This document shows, piece by piece, positions 1 through 9,299 of a DNA stretch of 64,000 bases. The position numbers and the translations under genes were made by a program. Positions within the stretch are counted from its first letter, which is position 1. Every line of letters starts with the position of its first letter. Source of the DNA: an uncultured Rhodopila sp. (lineage in GTDB: Bacteria > Pseudomonadota > Alphaproteobacteria > Acetobacterales > Acetobacteraceae); assembly GCA_903932145.1 (NCBI GenBank), contig CAIZFE010000003.1, forward strand, positions 1 through 64,000. The letters run 5' to 3'. Below the pieces are notes generated by a model, which was given only the letters and a program-made list of their open reading frames with translations, was not told the DNA's origin and ran no database searches.

Positions 1-97
1 CTCCCGTCATGGCGGGCGAAGGCCCGCCATCCACGTCTTTCGGCGTGCCGGGTTAGAAAAGGCGTGGATGGCGGGCCTTCGCCCGCCATGACAGGAG
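1..97. repeat. REP-like doublet of GC-rich palindromes
   Basis: Two arms, 1-35 and 63-97, are inverted copies with one mismatch and a 27-nt spacer. Each arm is itself a hairpin: in the left arm a 9-bp perfect stem (9-17 with 22-30) closes a GAAG loop. Two head-to-head hairpins are the usual architecture of bacterial REP doublets. It lies about 100 bp downstream of tssC and could also slow or end transcription, although no T-tract follows. The left edge may be cut by the window. Confidence 0.75.
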
Positions 98-196
98 GGA
101 CGGTTCCGAACGCCATGATGTGTACTTCTGCGTACGATGCTGGCCCATTGCCGGTGCTGTAGATTTCAGACACCGCGAGTGCGGCCATGATTATCG

Positions 197-1690
197 CTAC
201 GCCGCGGCAGACGGAATGCGAGCCACCATCCGCAGGCTGGTGGTCAGTTCCTCCATCTGTAGCCATGGCCGTATATGCGCCACCGCGTTGTACGATCCGG
301 GGCGCCCGGGGATTTCCTTCACCTCAATCCGAGCTTCGCGGAGTGGATAGCGGGCCTTCATTTCCTGGCCGGCGTTCTCATTGGCGTTGACGTAATTGGC
401 GATCCAGCGGTTGAGCATCCGTTCGACATCGCCCGCTTCCAGGAAGCTGCCGACCTTATCGCGCGCCATCACTTTCAAATAATGGGCGAACCGGCTGGAC
501 GCCATCAGATACGGCAAGCGCGCCGAGATCGCGGCGTTGGACGTCGCTTCCGGCCGGTCGTATTTCTTTGGCTTCTGCACCGATGCCGCACCGAAAAACA
601 CCGAATAATCGGTATTCTTGTAGTGGCACAGCGGCAGGAATCCCAGGTTCGACAATTCGAACTCCCGCCGGTCGGTAATGGCAATTTCGGTGGGGCACTT
701 GGTGTCCATATCGCCGTCGTCGGAGGTGAAAACATGGGTGGGCAGGTTTTCGACCTTGCCGCCGCCTTCGGCACCGCGAATGGCGGTGCAGAAGCCATAC
801 TTGGCGAACGCGTCGGTCATGCGGGCGCCCATCGCATAGGCGGCGTTCATCCAGCAATAATCGCCGTGCTCCATCGGCTTTGCGGCCCCGGCCGCGTCGT
901 AGGGCGCCTCCTCGTAGTTAAATTCGTCAATCGCTTTGGTTGCGGCGCCGTAGGGCAGTCGCGCCAGGGTGCGGGGCATGACGAGGCTGACGAAGCGGGA
1001 GTCCTCGCTGTCGCGGAAACTGCGCCACTTCGTGTAGTCGGCGGATTCAAATATCTTGGCCAGATCACGAGGCTTGGTCAGTTCTGTCCACGAATCGAAC
1101 CCGAACATGCCCGGGCCGGCGGCGGAGATGAACGGCGCAAACGCACCCGCCGCGACGTTGGAGATCAGGCGCAGGGTTTCGATGTCGTCGGGATGCTGGC
1201 TCCATTCGTAGTCACCGATCAAGGCGCCGTAAGGCTCACCGCCCGGCGTGCCGAATTCATTTTCGTAAATCTTCTTGAACAACTGGCTTTGGTCGAATTC
1301 GACGGCGCGCTGTAAATCACGGGACAGATCGCGTTTGGGTATATTCAACACCTTTATCTTCAGCCCGGTGCCCGTTTCGCTGTTCTGCACCAAGTGATGT
1401 AAACCGCGCCAACTACCCTCCAACTGCGTGAATTTCGGATCGTGCATGATGGCATTGAGCTGGTCCGACAGCTTCCGGTCGATGGCGGCAACCGCCTTGT
1501 CGAACGTGCGGCTCAGGTTCTTGTCGAACGTGACCGTGCCCGCCATCGCTTGTTCGAGCAGGTTCTTGACCAGATCCTGGGTCTGATCGGGGGTGGTCTG
1601 CTTCGTTGCAGCAACAACCTGATCAAGGAATGAGAGACTTTCCGCGGCCGGCGCGCTCGCCGCCTGTGATGATGTTTGGGTGCCAGACAC
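197..1690 (-). CDS. tssC: T6SS contractile sheath large subunit TssC
   Basis: TssC (VipB/ImpC) pairs with TssB to form the contractile sheath around the Hcp tube in the cytoplasm; contraction drives the puncturing device. The 497-residue length is normal for the family. The N-terminal 25 residues are Ser/Ala-rich, followed by the conserved block that begins the sheath domain (FLDQVVAAT) and the conserved [13 protein letters not shown] segment near residue 310. The gene starts 3 nt after tssB and is surely co-transcribed with it. The stop is about 100 bp from the palindromic repeat at the window edge. No frameshift or missing segment is visible. Confidence 0.96.
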   Translation of the reverse strand: MSGTQTSSQAASAPAAESLSFLDQVVAATKQTTPDQTQDLVKNLLEQAMAGTVTFDKNLSRTFDKAVAAIDRKLSDQLNAIMHDPKFTQLEGSWRGLHHLVQNSETGTGLKIKVLNIPKRDLSRDLQRAVEFDQSQLFKKIYENEFGTPGGEPYGALIGDYEWSQHPDDIETLRLISNVAAGAFAPFISAAGPGMFGFDSWTELTKPRDLAKIFESADYTKWRSFRDSEDSRFVSLVMPRTLARLPYGAATKAIDEFNYEEAPYDAAGAAKPMEHGDYCWMNAAYAMGARMTDAFAKYGFCTAIRGAEGGGKVENLPTHVFTSDDGDMDTKCPTEIAITDRREFELSNLGFLPLCHYKNTDYSVFFGAASVQKPKKYDRPEATSNAAISARLPYLMASSRFAHYLKVMARDKVGSFLEAGDVERMLNRWIANYVNANENAGQEMKARYPLREARIEVKEIPGRPGSYNAVAHIRPWLQMEELTTSLRMVARIPSAAA

Positions 1691-1693
1691 TGA

Positions 1694-2203
1694 TCAGTCC
1701 CCCTGCTTGCCCAAGCCCAACTGGCTCGACAGCGCTTTCATTTCGTTGTCATTCCTCAGCACCTGTTCCAGCAGGCCTTCCAGTTCTTCCGACCGGTCCA
1801 CCTTCGACATCAAATCACGCAGCTTGGCTCGGGTTTCCATCAGGGCGCGCAACGCCGGCACCTGCTGGGCGACGCGTGCCGGTTCAAAGTCCTCGATCGA
1901 CTTGAAGGCCAGATCGACCGCCATCTGGCCGCCGTCCTCGGACAATTTATTGTCCACCTTCAACTTCAGGCCAGGGGTCATGCTGGCCATGACGTCATTA
2001 AAATTGTCACGATCGATCTGAATAAACTTCCGGTCGGCCAAGGGGCGCAATGGTGCCGTCGGATCGCCGGAGAAATCCCCCATGACGCCCATCACAAAGG
2101 GCAGTTCGCGCTGTATTTCAGCACCCTCTGTTTCAACTTCATAAGTAATATGCACCCGCGGTTTACGCACGCGGCTTAACTTATCATGGACACTTCCACT
2201 CAT
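1694..2203 (-). CDS. tssB: T6SS contractile sheath small subunit TssB
   Basis: TssB (VipA/ImpB) interlocks with TssC into the sheath protofilaments. The 169-residue protein has the family hallmarks: a basic N-terminus followed by [14 protein letters not shown], then [14 protein letters not shown] and the D-rich segment [19 protein letters not shown] Shine-Dalgarno sits about 7 nt before the ATG at 2203. It is first in the tssB-tssC pair, and a promoter-like sequence lies roughly 55-80 nt upstream (2259-2286). tssA, further upstream on the same strand, is separated by 221 bp, so tssBC can be expressed independently of it. Confidence 0.96.
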   Translation of the reverse strand: MSGSVHDKLSRVRKPRVHITYEVETEGAEIQRELPFVMGVMGDFSGDPTAPLRPLADRKFIQIDRDNFNDVMASMTPGLKLKVDNKLSEDGGQMAVDLAFKSIEDFEPARVAQQVPALRALMETRAKLRDLMSKVDRSEELEGLLEQVLRNDNEMKALSSQLGLGKQGD

Positions 2204-2258
2204 GCTTGGCTCCCGTCGATCCGATCGCCAGCGGGCGGCCCGCTGTCAGGTTACTTAA

Positions 2259-2286
2259 ACTTTAGACAAGCCTGCAAGCGGGTCAA
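2259..2286 (-). promoter_or_regulatory. Candidate sigma70-type promoter for tssBC
   Basis: On the minus strand TTGACC (2286-2281) and TAAAGT (2264-2259) are separated by 16 nt, which predicts a start near 2252 and a leader of about 50 nt before tssB. The hexamers are each one or two bases from consensus. Position and orientation fit the 221-bp tssA-tssB gap. Nothing else gene-like is seen in that gap. Confidence 0.4.
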
Positions 2287-2424
2287 CTACCGACTTGATC
2301 TGTAACGGATAGACAACCACACGACTAAATCCGGGTTGTCACTGGATTTTTCGGATTTGAAGCCGGACGCTAACGCCGGAATGCGCGCAATGCCGGTCAC
2401 ATCTTTGTCAATCGACACGCAGAC

Positions 2425-3540
2425 CTATTCTTCCGGCGGTGGCGGCGGAGGACGAATACCGAGCGTGATGAGGAAGGCGTCCCGGCTGCTTTGATCGCTC
2501 ATGACCTCATTCAGGAATTCCAGCCAAGGCAGTCTCGCTCGGCGAACCGCCTCATCTAAAGTATAAGAGAGTGGTGAGTGCGGTTCGGTCTGCCGAAAGA
2601 AGCCTGCGATCGCCTCCAGGCTGCGCAACGCGCTGTCCCGGTTCATCGATTGGGAGGATTGTTCAGGTAAGGCGTTGGATGCGGCCGTCGTCCCTAAACC
2701 CGAGACGGGAACGGGCGTTTCAACCGCCGCTGCCTGAACGTCGGGCGCATAGCGCGCGGCGATCTCCGCGATGTCGCGCACCAGATCCCGCACATGTGAC
2801 GTTGATGGCGCATCGGCCCCGGCTTTTTCGTCGAGAATGGCCGCCATCGCCTGCCATGCGTCCAGCGCCTCGGTCGCGTCGTCGCGTAATCTGGCCAGCA
2901 TCAGCCGCCCGACCGTGCGCGCGTCTTTCTCGATGTCGTCAAACGGGACAGTGCCCGCCGCAATGCGTTGCTGCCGGGCAGCGGCGTCCATGGTCGCAAG
3001 CCGGGCGGACGCCTGGAATTCATGCAACGCGACCGGCGTTCCATCCGCCCGATTGAACAAGATGATGCGATATAACGGGGCTATCAGCGAGCCGCCGCCG
3101 CTGCGGCCATTCAGGCCGGTGATCGGCGCGACCCGCGTTTCGACGCCATAATCGTCGGGAAGTGGATAAATATCGTCCCAGTAGCGCTCAGCCAAACCTG
3201 CGATCAGCCGACTGCCGGCGGCAAGGCCGCTTAAGCCATGGCGCCGCACCAACGCCTCGGTCAGCCAGGCCGCTATCTCCAGATCCTTGGTCTGTTCAAC
3301 AAGGAGTTGTGTGCCGAGGTCACGGAGAGTTCGCCACGCGGGCGCCGGGTCGGCCCCGGGGGCGTCGGGGTCATGCGCCTCCATCTGCTTTTCCGCATCA
3401 CGCGCCTCGGATCGGGCGTCACGCAGTCTTGTGTAAGGTGACCGCGACGAAAAGTCTTCGCGCAGATCTGTGCCGGATGGGGAGGCACCTGGTATCGGAG
3501 CCAATAGTGCATCGAGATCGAAACCCTCTGGCAAACTCAT
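2425..3540 (-). CDS. tssA: T6SS assembly protein TssA (ImpA N-terminal domain)
   Basis: TssA primes and caps tail-tube and sheath polymerisation at the baseplate. The 371-residue protein opens with the ImpA N-terminal signature (LLAPIPGASPSGTDLRED, residues 12-29) and the linked YTRLRDARSEARD block. The middle carries the conserved WLTEALVRRHGLSGLAAG helix region. The C-terminus ends in a proline run followed by two glutamates. It is divergently oriented to clpV with about 167 bp between the two starts. The length fits the short TssA class. Confidence 0.9.
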   Translation of the reverse strand: MSLPEGFDLDALLAPIPGASPSGTDLREDFSSRSPYTRLRDARSEARDAEKQMEAHDPDAPGADPAPAWRTLRDLGTQLLVEQTKDLEIAAWLTEALVRRHGLSGLAAGSRLIAGLAERYWDDIYPLPDDYGVETRVAPITGLNGRSGGGSLIAPLYRIILFNRADGTPVALHEFQASARLATMDAAARQQRIAAGTVPFDDIEKDARTVGRLMLARLRDDATEALDAWQAMAAILDEKAGADAPSTSHVRDLVRDIAEIAARYAPDVQAAAVETPVPVSGLGTTAASNALPEQSSQSMNRDSALRSLEAIAGFFRQTEPHSPLSYTLDEAVRRARLPWLEFLNEVMSDQSSRDAFLITLGIRPPPPPPEE

Positions 3541-3707
3541 ACCTGGCGTTTCCCCGTGTCATGCCGGAAACTTAACTTGATTGTGAAGACCCGACTCATT
3601 CTCTGTCGCCACTGGACAATACTTTCGGTTACCACATAGTGTGGCGCTTCGGAAAGACCGGGGGCGACGCGGCATCTTGGGCCTCCGGCTGCAATACAGG
3701 GAATGAC

Positions 3708-6341
3708 ATGGCTGGCATCGATCTGAAGCAGCTTGTTTCCAGGCTCAACGAGCCTTGCCGTAGAGCATTGGAGGCCGCCGCGGGATTGACTTTGTCTCGA
3801 ACACATTACAATGTCGAAATCGAACACTGGCTGCACACATTGGCGGATCGCCCGGACGGAGACGTCGCGGCAATCATGCGGCATTACGAGATCGACCCGG
3901 GACGATTTACCATTGATCTGAACCGGGCGCTGGAGAAAATGAAGACCGGGAACGGCCGCGCACCGTCCCTGGCACCGGAGCTGGTGGAGCTGACGAAGCA
4001 GGCGTGGCTGCTGGCCTCACTGGAGTATGGGCAGGCGGCGATCCGGTCGGGCCATTTGCTGTGGGCGCTGCTGGCGGATGAAGCCCTGGCGCGCCATGCC
4101 AGGGACGCCTCCGGGCAGTTGCTGAAGATACCACCTGACCTGCTGAAGCGGGACTTTGCGGCGATTACGGCAAACAGTGCCGAGGCTGTTGTCACCAGCG
4201 CGGGGCCGGGCGACACGCAGGCGGTTGACCCGGCGGGCATGCCGCGGGCCGGATCGGGCGCGCTGGAACAATTCACAACCGATCTGACCGCGCAGGCCAG
4301 GGCGGGGAAGATCGATCCAATCCTGGGGCGGGATTCTGAGATTCGTCAGGTGATCGACATCCTGACCCGGCGGCGTCAGAACAACCCGATCCTGACCGGC
4401 GAAGCCGGGGTCGGCAAAACCGCCGTAGTGGAGGGCTTCGCGGTCAGGCTGGCTTCCGGCGACGTGCCCCCGGCGTTGCAGGGCGTGTCGGTGCGCACGT
4501 TGGATCTGGGATTGCTCCAGGCAGGCGCCGGCGTGAAGGGCGAGTTCGAAAACCGGCTGCGCGGCGTCATTGATGAAGTCAAGGCAAGCCCGAAGCCAAT
4601 CATCTTGTTCATTGATGAGGCTCACACGCTGATCGGTGCGGGTGGGGCGGCCGGGCAGGGGGATGCGGCCAACTTGCTGAAGCCGGCCCTGGCCCGCGGC
4701 GAGTTGCGCACCATCGCCGCGACGACATGGGCAGAGTATAAAAAATACGTCGAAAAAGACGCGGCGCTGACCCGGCGCTTCCAGGTGGTCAAAGTCGAGG
4801 AACCGTCGGAGCCGATCGCCACGGCAATGATCCGGGGCCTGGTGGCGACACTGGAGAAACATCACAACGTCCGGATCCTCGACGTCGCGGTCAGTGAGGC
4901 GGTGCGGCTGTCGGCGCGCTATATTCCGTCGCGCCAACTCCCCGACAAGGCCGTCAGTCTCATCGACACCGCATGCGCTCGGGTTGCCATGAGTCAGGCG
5001 GCGGTGCCGGCGGCGATCGAGGACCGGGAACGGCGGATTGCCCTGATAGACACCGAACTGGGTATTCTAGATCGCAAAAGTGCCGCAGGCGAAAAACACG
5101 ATGTCCGGAGGGAGGCTCTCAGCGCCGAACGGGCGGAGTTGTCGGACGCGCTGACCGGATTGCACGACCGGTGGCAGCAGGAAAAGGTTCTGGCGGGACA
5201 AATCGCCCAGGCGCGCCTGGGGATTGAAGGCACCACGGACCCGATCACAGCCGACTCGTTGCGGGGGCAACTTGTCGAGGCCAGTGGTTTGTTGCGTACG
5301 TTGCAGGGCGAGGACCCGCTGATCCATCCCGTGGTGGATGGTCAGGCGGTCGCCGAGGTCGTGGCCGGCTGGACCGGCATTCCAACCGGGCGGATGCAGT
5401 CGAACGAAATTCGCACCGTCATGCGGCTGAAGGTGACGATGGAGCGGCGGATCGTCGGGCAGTCTCATGCGCTGGAGGCGATTGCTCAGTCGATCCGAAC
5501 CAGCAGGGCAGGGCTGACCGATCCGCGCAAGCCGATCGGTGTGTTTCTGATGGTCGGAACATCCGGCACTGGCAAGACCGAGACGGCGCTGGCATTGGCG
5601 GATTTGTTGTATGGCGGTGAGCAGAACCTGACCACCATCAACATGACCGAGTTCAAGGAAGAACATAAAGTCAGCCTGCTGATGGGAAGCCCACCCGGAT
5701 ATATCGGTTATGGTGAGGGCGGCATTCTGACCGAGGCCGTGCGGCGGCGGCCGTATTCGGTGATCTTGCTGGATGAGATGGAAAAGGCGCATCCCGGCGT
5801 GCAGGACGTGTTCTTTCAGGTGTTCGACAAGGGAAACATGAAGGACGGCGAAGGGCGCGACATCGATTTCAAGAATACCGTCATTATCATGACGTCGAAT
5901 GCCGGGACGGACCTGATCACGCGACTTTGCGCCGATCCGGACACCGCACCGGATGCCAGCGGATTGGCGGATGCTCTGATGCCGGAGCTGATGAAACACT
6001 TCAAACCGGCGTTTCTTGGGCGGGTGACATTGGTGCCGTACTTCCCACTTTCGCCCGATATTATCCGACGGATCGTGGAATTGCAGCTTGGTCGTGTCAA
6101 AACGCGTGTGAAGGAGGCTTATCAGGCCGATTTCATATGGGGGCCGGACCTCGTCGATACGATAGCGGCGCGTTGCACGGAGACTTCGTCTGGTGCACGA
6201 AATGTTGAAAAAATACTGTCGCGGACTCTGTTGCCCGAGCTGTCGGGGGAAGTATTGTCCAGGTTGGGAGAAGGAATGGTTATTCAGTCCGTAAGCATAG
6301 GTGTGGACGGAGACGGGCTGTTCTCTTACGATATACGCTGA
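3708..6341 (+). CDS. clpV: T6SS sheath-disassembly AAA+ ATPase ClpV (TssH)
   Basis: ClpV unfolds contracted TssBC sheath so its subunits can be reused. The reading frame is open from 3639, but the ATG at 3708 is preferred: AGGGA lies 6 nt upstream, and the protein then begins [14 protein letters not shown] as in the family. This gives 877 residues. An N-terminal Clp repeat domain (about 1-170) precedes the first AAA+ domain, with Walker A GEAGVGKT near 231 and Walker [11 protein letters not shown] middle coiled-coil follows, then a second AAA+ domain with Walker A GTSGTGKT near 618 and [11 protein letters not shown]. It heads a rightward group with hcp and the following unknown gene. Confidence 0.96.
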   Translation: MAGIDLKQLVSRLNEPCRRALEAAAGLTLSRTHYNVEIEHWLHTLADRPDGDVAAIMRHYEIDPGRFTIDLNRALEKMKTGNGRAPSLAPELVELTKQAWLLASLEYGQAAIRSGHLLWALLADEALARHARDASGQLLKIPPDLLKRDFAAITANSAEAVVTSAGPGDTQAVDPAGMPRAGSGALEQFTTDLTAQARAGKIDPILGRDSEIRQVIDILTRRRQNNPILTGEAGVGKTAVVEGFAVRLASGDVPPALQGVSVRTLDLGLLQAGAGVKGEFENRLRGVIDEVKASPKPIILFIDEAHTLIGAGGAAGQGDAANLLKPALARGELRTIAATTWAEYKKYVEKDAALTRRFQVVKVEEPSEPIATAMIRGLVATLEKHHNVRILDVAVSEAVRLSARYIPSRQLPDKAVSLIDTACARVAMSQAAVPAAIEDRERRIALIDTELGILDRKSAAGEKHDVRREALSAERAELSDALTGLHDRWQQEKVLAGQIAQARLGIEGTTDPITADSLRGQLVEASGLLRTLQGEDPLIHPVVDGQAVAEVVAGWTGIPTGRMQSNEIRTVMRLKVTMERRIVGQSHALEAIAQSIRTSRAGLTDPRKPIGVFLMVGTSGTGKTETALALADLLYGGEQNLTTINMTEFKEEHKVSLLMGSPPGYIGYGEGGILTEAVRRRPYSVILLDEMEKAHPGVQDVFFQVFDKGNMKDGEGRDIDFKNTVIIMTSNAGTDLITRLCADPDTAPDASGLADALMPELMKHFKPAFLGRVTLVPYFPLSPDIIRRIVELQLGRVKTRVKEAYQADFIWGPDLVDTIAARCTETSSGARNVEKILSRTLLPELSGEVLSRLGEGMVIQSVSIGVDGDGLFSYDIR

Positions 6342-6377
6342 GCAAAACGTAAACGACTATGTCACCGGGGGGCTACC

Positions 6378-6854
6378 ATGGCAATTTATATGAAATTCGG
6401 ATCGATCGATGGCCCGATTACCACGAAGGGGTTCGAAAAATGGATCGAACTGCAATCATTTCAATGGGGGGTTGGCCGCGGCATCGGCTCCGCAGCACGT
6501 AGCGACACCGGGCGGGAAAGTTCCGAACCCAGCATCAGCGAGATTACTGTAACAAAATCGATGGATATCGCGTCGAACAAATTATTTCAGGACGCGGTTG
6601 GCGGGGATCTGAGCGCTGAGGTCACATTGAAATTCACCGCGACCACCAAGGATACGGTGACGACATTCCTGACCTATGTTTTGTCCAACACCGGGCTTAG
6701 CGGGTATAGTCTGTCGAGTGGCGGGGATAATCCATCGGAATCACTGTCGTTGAATTTCACCAAGGTTATGGTGACATATTCGGGTCTCGATCCGAAGACG
6801 CAGGCGAAGCCGGATACTGTCGGTTACGATCTGACCAAGATGTCAAAGGTGTAG
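6378..6854 (+). CDS. hcp: T6SS tail-tube protein Hcp (TssD)
   Basis: Hcp hexamers stack into the inner tube expelled by the sheath and can carry small effectors in their lumen. The 158-residue protein has the typical start (MAIYMKFGSIDGPITTKGFEKWIELQSFQWGV), the SEITVTKSMDIASNKLF block and the beta-strand-rich C-terminal half with YSGLD near the end. A strong G-rich Shine-Dalgarno (GGGGGG, about 6370) precedes the ATG. It follows clpV by 36 bp and leads into the unknown gene 13 bp downstream, so the three are probably one transcript. Confidence 0.96.
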   Translation: MAIYMKFGSIDGPITTKGFEKWIELQSFQWGVGRGIGSAARSDTGRESSEPSISEITVTKSMDIASNKLFQDAVGGDLSAEVTLKFTATTKDTVTTFLTYVLSNTGLSGYSLSSGGDNPSESLSLNFTKVMVTYSGLDPKTQAKPDTVGYDLTKMSKV

Positions 6855-6867
6855 CCTGGAGGCTGCG

Positions 6868-7692
6868 ATGCCGGTCAATCTTCAACTACCCGCGAGAGAT
6901 CTCGAAAAGATTGCCAAAACCGTCGTCGAGAACCCGACGATTGGCAAGACGGTCCTTCGTTCGACGGCCCTGGCGTCCATTCGAAGTTCGATTCAAAGCA
7001 AGGGGGCCTTCGCCTCGGCCGCCGCGACCGGTGTCAGGAAAGGGGTCAGCCTCGCGTTGGGGCAGATCCCCGTCCCGATGGTCGGTTCCGTTCTCGACGC
7101 CGCCTGGTCGAAGGCGTGCGACGTGTTGCGCAGCAAAATGCACGGGAAGCATGTGGACTGTCCCGTCAACGCGGCAGACAAGGTGAAATTCGAACTGAAG
7201 GAAATCGGCAGTCAGGTTGAGGATTGGGACCGGTATCGCTGGAAAATCTCTCATGCTGTGGAAGAATATAATAAGGCGTCGGCGGAGGCGTTGAAGGGTA
7301 TCGCCAGCGCGCCGTGCGACACCTGGGTGCGCGTTTGGGCCAAATTTCTGTATCTGGGCTCGCGCATTCAAAAATTACGCGAAAGCGTCGAGGCGATGCG
7401 GGCGATCCTGAAGGAAGTCGATGACTGGCTTGTGTCGGTCGAAACTTCTTATGAGGCCGCGCACAAACAGGTTGAGTCCCAGTATCAAAAGGATGTCGCT
7501 CAGCTCAAGACCATGCAGGTGCACGACACATGTTCGGACACCAAGTGTATGTTCAAGAAGGGGCAGTGGACGTCCAGCATGAGCGTGCCGACCTCGGACG
7601 CAGCGAAGTTCTTTATCAAGGCGGCGGCGACGACGGTTGCTATTGTCGGGGATGATCCGATCGGGAATGCGGTGGACGCGGCGACGAAGTAA
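6868..7692 (+). CDS. Unknown protein encoded just after hcp; candidate T6SS cargo
   Basis: I do not recognise this 274-residue protein. No signal peptide is apparent. Residues 45-80 form a small-residue-rich stretch (GVRKGVSLALGQIPVPMVGSVL) that could be an amphipathic or membrane-active helix. Residues 105-215 are highly helical and charged, probably coiled. There are five cysteines (84, 98, 150, 222, 227), the last two in a CxxxxC pair. It starts 13 bp after hcp on the same strand, and T6SS effectors or Hcp-dependent cargo are often encoded there. No obvious immunity gene follows, because the next gene is convergent pppA. Its function is unknown; the cargo role is inferred from position only. 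Confidence 0.8.
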   Translation: MPVNLQLPARDLEKIAKTVVENPTIGKTVLRSTALASIRSSIQSKGAFASAAATGVRKGVSLALGQIPVPMVGSVLDAAWSKACDVLRSKMHGKHVDCPVNAADKVKFELKEIGSQVEDWDRYRWKISHAVEEYNKASAEALKGIASAPCDTWVRVWAKFLYLGSRIQKLRESVEAMRAILKEVDDWLVSVETSYEAAHKQVESQYQKDVAQLKTMQVHDTCSDTKCMFKKGQWTSSMSVPTSDAAKFFIKAAATTVAIVGDDPIGNAVDAATK

Positions 7693-7799
7693 TACCAACG
7701 GGCCTAAATGACGACTTCCCATCGTTATGGTAGCCCTTCGCCTGCCATTACGGGTTGGGGCCGACCGGTCGAAACTTAGGGCTGCGGACCTTTACGGAA
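7692..7799. repeat. Degenerate palindromic element between convergent genes
   Basis: Beginning at the last base of the stop codon of the post-hcp gene, the sequence ATACCAACGG resembles the left end of the element at 28684. It is followed by an imperfect palindrome (about 7731-7757: ATGGTAGCC...GCCTGCCAT) that looks like a decayed copy of the REP arms at 1-97. It fills the gap to convergent pppA and may separate the two transcripts. The relationship is judged by eye. Confidence 0.35.
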
Positions 7800-8525
7800 T
7801 CACGCAACCGCGACCGTAACCGCCGTAACGTTGTCCGTCGCGTTCATTGCCAGTGCCGCCGCGATCATGGCCTCGGTCGGCGGAACATCCACGCCATCTC
7901 CGAGTAACCGAGCCAGTTCGGGTTCTTGCACGCTTTTGTAAAGTCCGTCGCTGCACAGCAAAAACCGGTCCCCCGACTGAGTCCGGTCGCTTGTCTTGTC
8001 CAGGACAAATTCCTCCATATTGGCGCCGACCGCGCGGGTGATGACGTTGCCCTGTGGATGACGGTCTGCCTCTTCCGGGCGGATCGCCCCGGCATCGACC
8101 AATTCTTGCACAAGACTGTGATCATGCGTGATCTGCCGCAGTATCCCGTCGCGCAACAAATAGGACCGCGAATCCCCCGCCCATAGACAGGCGAAATGAT
8201 CGTCCCGTACCATCAGCACGACGATGGTGGACGCACCCAAAATCGACCGGCTGTTCTGTTCCGCCAGACTGCGAAGCGCTGCATGCGTCGTCTCGACCTT
8301 CGTGCGAACCTCCGCCAGAAGTTCCGCGGCGGACAGTGAATCGGGGATCGCTTCCAGCGCGTCACGCAACATGCCGGATGCAATTTCTCCGCCTTCGTGT
8401 CCGCCGGCACCGTCTGCCACCGCCCAAAGCCCGATGTCCGGCCGATTGACGAAGGAGTCCTCGTTATAGGGGCGCGTCGCTCCGGGATGAGTTGTCGCCG
8501 AGGAACAGAACTGCGGCACGGTCAT
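7800..8525 (-). CDS. pppA: PP2C-family serine/threonine phosphatase PppA
   Basis: PppA dephosphorylates Fha, reversing PpkA and switching the T6SS off. The 241-residue protein is a single PP2C domain. The metal-binding motifs are RPYNEDSF near residue 19, VADGAGGHEGG near 37, CLWAGDSRSYLLRDG in the middle, and CSDGLYK plus the C-terminal ATDNVTAVTV block that supplies the last aspartate. No membrane segment is visible, so it is cytoplasmic. It is the last gene of the leftward T6SS run, 69 bp after tagF, and convergent with the post-hcp gene. Confidence 0.93.
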   Translation of the reverse strand: MTVPQFCSSATTHPGATRPYNEDSFVNRPDIGLWAVADGAGGHEGGEIASGMLRDALEAIPDSLSAAELLAEVRTKVETTHAALRSLAEQNSRSILGASTIVVLMVRDDHFACLWAGDSRSYLLRDGILRQITHDHSLVQELVDAGAIRPEEADRHPQGNVITRAVGANMEEFVLDKTSDRTQSGDRFLLCSDGLYKSVQEPELARLLGDGVDVPPTEAMIAAALAMNATDNVTAVTVAVA

Positions 8526-8594
8526 ATCAGCGATCCCACATGGCTATTTCGCCTGATACAGTGATACGCGTAACAATGTCCGAATCGAGGAAGC

Positions 8595-9299
8595 CTATTC
8601 TAGCATATCTTTCGGTTGTCCCGCCTGCACCAAATGCTGTTTGGCCGATGACAGTCCAAGCATCTCAGCATAGACGGCCGCTTCTGGCAGGCCGGTTAGT
8701 GTCATCGTGCCCGCCGGGACGCGGGGTGCACCGTCAGACCACCATTTGGACCGCTGGTCCAGGTCATCTGGCGCGGCCGGAGCGAGGACAGGTGGCCCGG
8801 ACAAGCCGGGCCATGACGGGGGTGAGTCAATCAATTCTCTGACTGTCGGCGATTGCCGCGTGGAAAGCGCCGGAACGCCCAGAATTGCCAGGATCGCGTC
8901 CGGTTCGGCATCCCGTTCCAACGCGGCGAGGCCGGCGGTCTCACAACGATCCAGCCAAACTCCGGCAGCCGCATCGACAATAAAGCCGGACACCGGGCCG
9001 ACCGCCGCGACCGTCAACGGAAAATACCGCCCCGCCCGATCCACGCTCGGTATCATCACGCCGATGACCGCTCCGGCCCCGCACAGCCCGGCGGGCAGGG
9101 AAAAGCGCCAGATCGGAGCCTCCAGAAAAGCGGGCAACCAAGCCTCTCCCGCGTGCTGCCGCGTTGCCGACATCACCGTCGTCAGCCACGAATCCCATGT
9201 GTCCACGAAATCACGCGGCAGGCCAGCCCGCACGAAATCCCCACGCACCGGGATTTTGCCGAAAATGCCAATGGCTAAGGGGGTCACATCGCCGGGCAT
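8595..9299 (-). CDS. tagF: T6SS post-translational repressor TagF (ImpM family)
   Basis: TagF (DUF2094) represses T6SS assembly independently of the phosphorylation switch. The N-terminal domain is intact: GIFGKIPVRGDFVRAGLP near residues 10-28, then PIWRFSLPAG and the GVMIPSVDRAGRYFPL block. The C-terminal conserved WWSDGAPRVPAG motif is also present. Between them, residues about 158-170 (PPSWPGLSGPPV) are the translation of a REP-like palindrome at 8791-8826, which looks like an in-frame insertion in the linker. The start codon overlaps the tssM 3' end by 16 nt, so translation is probably coupled. Total length is 234 residues. Confidence 0.92.
   Translation of the reverse strand: MPGDVTPLAIGIFGKIPVRGDFVRAGLPRDFVDTWDSWLTTVMSATRQHAGEAWLPAFLEAPIWRFSLPAGLCGAGAVIGVMIPSVDRAGRYFPLTVAAVGPVSGFIVDAAAGVWLDRCETAGLAALERDAEPDAILAILGVPALSTRQSPTVRELIDSPPSWPGLSGPPVLAPAAPDDLDQRSKWWSDGAPRVPAGTMTLTGLPEAAVYAEMLGLSSAKQHLVQAGQPKDMLE
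8791..8826. repeat. REP-like palindrome inside the tagF coding sequence
   Basis: The plus strand holds GGCCCGG-acaag-CCGGGCC flanked by TGACGG-type ends, the same core as in the intergenic element at 28722-28750. It keeps the tagF frame open and encodes about 12 residues in the variable linker. GC-rich palindromes of this kind are normally intergenic in Alphaproteobacteria. Confidence 0.7.

Noticed and set aside
275-1315. 346-codon open frame antisense to tssC
   Set aside because: It is the complement of a clear tssC gene; the long frame follows from codon bias in GC-rich DNA, and no family motif or ribosome site is seen.
4017-4937. 306-codon open frame antisense to clpV
   Set aside because: It mirrors the conserved ClpV coding sequence and has atypical Arg/Gln-rich composition without any domain.
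5067-5999. 310-codon open frame antisense to clpV
   Set aside because: Shadow of the second AAA+ domain; His/Gln/Arg-rich and without recognisable motifs.
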